Source of the DNA: RCIO01 sp040880025
Lineage (GTDB): Bacteria > Pseudomonadota > Alphaproteobacteria > Rhizobiales > Rhizobiaceae
DNA length: 64,000 nucleotides
Direction: 5' to 3'
NCBI GenBank assembly: GCA_040880025.1
Contig: JBBDJD010000022.1
Span: forward strand, 62,001-126,000
Shown here: one piece after another, positions 62,868-64,000 of the stretch
Layout: each line of letters starts with the position of its first letter
How positions within the stretch are numbered: position 1 is the first letter of the stretch
Position numbers and translations under genes: made by a program
Notes under the pieces: generated by a model
Seen by the model: the letters and a program-made list of their open reading frames with translations, nothing else
Told to the model about the DNA's origin: nothing
Databases searched by the model: none

Positions 62868-62894
62868 AAAGGGCCCGTTGGGCCCTTTCTTTTT
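62868..62894 (+). terminator. Rho-independent terminator after coxM
   Basis: Stem AAAGGGCCC/GGGCCCTTT with a 3-nt loop followed by CTTTTT, 24 bp after the coxM stop. Confidence 0.92.
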
Positions 62895-62897
62895 GGC

Positions 62898-63635
62898 TCA
62901 GCCAGCGCGGCGCTCCGAAAGCCGGTAGAAGAAGATGACCGCCGCCAGATGCGTGGTGAGCGCCAGCATAATGATCGCCGGCAGCGGCAGATATGACGTA
63001 CCCGCAAGCCCCAGCAGTTCCCCGACCCAGAACGTGGGGACGATGCCGCCGAGATAGCGCAGCGGAGACGGGAAGACAGCCAGCAGCGGCGCGATCGCGA
63101 CTATGTTCGTGAGCTTGGTTATCGCCAGACCTTCGACCTTGTTGCGCGCCAGCGCCGGCAGCACCAGCGCGGAGGCAACCGCCTGCATGGCGACGAGAAC
63201 TGAAAGCAAGGCCCACATCGGCCAGCCCGCTTCGGGGAGCATGATCGGCGCTCCGATGGAAGTAACGGCGACGGCGAGTATGGCGGCGACCGTGATGCGG
63301 TAGGTCATGATACCGCCCTTGCCGACTGGCGTGACGTCGACCGCCAGCAGTGGACCATCATCGCGATCTTCCAGAAACAGGAATCCTGTGACCCAGCCGA
63401 TGATGAACGCCGGTAAACATATCGCCACTGGCGCGACATAGCGCGACAACAGGTCCAGGCCGAGCGCCGCAACGGCCGCCCGGTCCATGGCCTCTGCGCC
63501 GAAGTGGAATGCGATCGCCGGCATGATCGACAGCAATGTGCCGAACATGAGCGTCGGGTCGCGGCTGACATTCATCGCGTCGGAGGCGAACAGCCTGCCG
63601 AAGCGCCGCGGCGCGAAGACGCCGGGAAAATTCAT
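62898..63635 (-). CDS. Membrane protein, probable ABC-2 type exporter permease subunit
   Basis: 245 residues from an ATG overlapping the upstream stop (ATGA). About six membrane helices (for instance APVAICLPAFIIGWVTGFLF and ITVAAILAVAVTSIGAPIML). It resembles permease subunits of drug-export ABC systems, but no ATPase is visible inside the window; it would lie beyond the right edge. Assignment is from topology and operon layout only. Confidence 0.65.
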   Translation of the reverse strand: MNFPGVFAPRRFGRLFASDAMNVSRDPTLMFGTLLSIMPAIAFHFGAEAMDRAAVAALGLDLLSRYVAPVAICLPAFIIGWVTGFLFLEDRDDGPLLAVDVTPVGKGGIMTYRITVAAILAVAVTSIGAPIMLPEAGWPMWALLSVLVAMQAVASALVLPALARNKVEGLAITKLTNIVAIAPLLAVFPSPLRYLGGIVPTFWVGELLGLAGTSYLPLPAIIMLALTTHLAAVIFFYRLSERRAG

Positions 63636-64000
63636 TTGCGCCCAAGCTCCTTTTCGAGATCCCGGATGCCCCACCATACGCTTGCCGCTGCGGCCAGGGC
63701 GGCGACCGACAACATCGCCGCGATTTCCAGCGCGGAGGCCGTACCCGATTCAAGGCCGATCAGGATCAGCTTCAGCTGCGAGGCGGCCGGTATGATGATC
63801 GCCCAGGTCGGCATCGGGTCGTAAAGCGCCAGCGCTCCCGGCAAGACGACCGGGACGAGCAGGCCGGCCGAACCGATCAGATAGGATGTCACGGTTCGGA
63901 ATCGCCGCGCGATCGGGACGCCGATGCCGATGAACTGGATTGAGGTGAGCGCGGTCGCAACGATCAGAAGCGTCCAGTTCACGCCGCCGTGGATCAGGCT
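63632..64000 (-). CDS. Membrane protein, probable permease subunit (5' end outside window)
   Basis: The frame is open to the window edge, so the start is not visible; an internal Met at 63982 is probably not the start. At least 122 residues with several membrane helices (IVATALTSIQFIGIGVPIA, YLIGSAGLLVPVVLPGALAL). It is coupled to the next gene by an ATGA overlap and is probably the second half of the same exporter. Confidence 0.65.
   Translation of the reverse strand, partial: SLIHGGVNWTLLIVATALTSIQFIGIGVPIARRFRTVTSYLIGSAGLLVPVVLPGALALYDPMPTWAIIIPAASQLKLILIGLESGTASALEIAAMLSVAALAAAASVWWGIRDLEKELGRK

Overview
The window looks like a chromosomal segment of a GC-rich alphaproteobacterium, most likely Hyphomicrobiales near Phyllobacteriaceae/Mesorhizobium. 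This rests on roughly 63% GC by eye, the fdsGBACD NAD-formate dehydrogenase, a CerR/CecR-type efflux operon, a form II CoxL-type molybdenum hydroxylase, and many TTG/GTG starts behind strong GGAGG ribosome sites. No phage, IS element, CRISPR array or rRNA was seen. The one RNA gene is tRNA-Thr(CGU). Both edges cut genes.

Layout. 1-5.3 kb (+): catabolic operon of an aldehyde dehydrogenase (5' cut), an M24-fold hydrolase with an altered metal site, a class III aminotransferase and a CodA-like amidohydrolase. 5.3-12.4 kb (-): LysR regulator and fdsGBA-fdhD-fdsD, with a 25-bp dyad in front of fdsG. 12.4-16.7 kb (-): VOC protein, then a CecR-like repressor with an HlyD/ABC efflux pump. 16.8-29.5 kb: housekeeping and scattered metabolic genes (Mrp/ApbC, enoyl-CoA hydratase, CoxG-like SRPBCC, GyrI-like, MocR regulator, pgi, HAD phosphatase, a FadD with a histone-H1-like tail, DUF924, an orphan peptide-binding protein, a beta-hydroxyacid dehydrogenase). 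29.5-35.5 kb (-): operon around a two-domain aryl-CoA monooxygenase/reductase (2-aminobenzoyl-CoA or salicylyl-CoA type) with SDR, MarR, enoyl-CoA hydratase, acyl-CoA dehydrogenase and RidA-like genes.

35.7-51.7 kb is the most interesting part. It carries thioredoxin 2, cytochromes c, DUF302, an acyl-CoA synthetase/GNAT (Pat) protein, a PfkB kinase, a Tat-exported nitroreductase, a complete nqrABCDEF-apbE-nqrM operon with a CBS-domain protein, and an SDR. Six FNR/FixK-type sites (two perfect TTGAT-N4-ATCAA, four with one mismatch) sit in its intergenic regions, so I infer a low-oxygen regulon. Its NqrB is short and lacks the segment that normally carries the covalent FMN threonine. Two genes here are deletion products: a 57-codon sulfide:quinone-oxidoreductase-like remnant, and an in-frame fusion of a truncated AI-2E transporter to a cytochrome c.

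51.7-58.6 kb: a broken RbsC-like permease remnant, then an intact sugar ABC transporter with a TIM-barrel isomerase and a Gfo/Idh/MocA dehydrogenase, divergent from a LacI regulator. Three LacI-type operators at exact 21-bp spacing lie between them. 58.7-64 kb: tRNA-Thr, coxS-coxL-coxM with a clear terminator, and two ABC-2-like membrane genes, the second cut by the window end.
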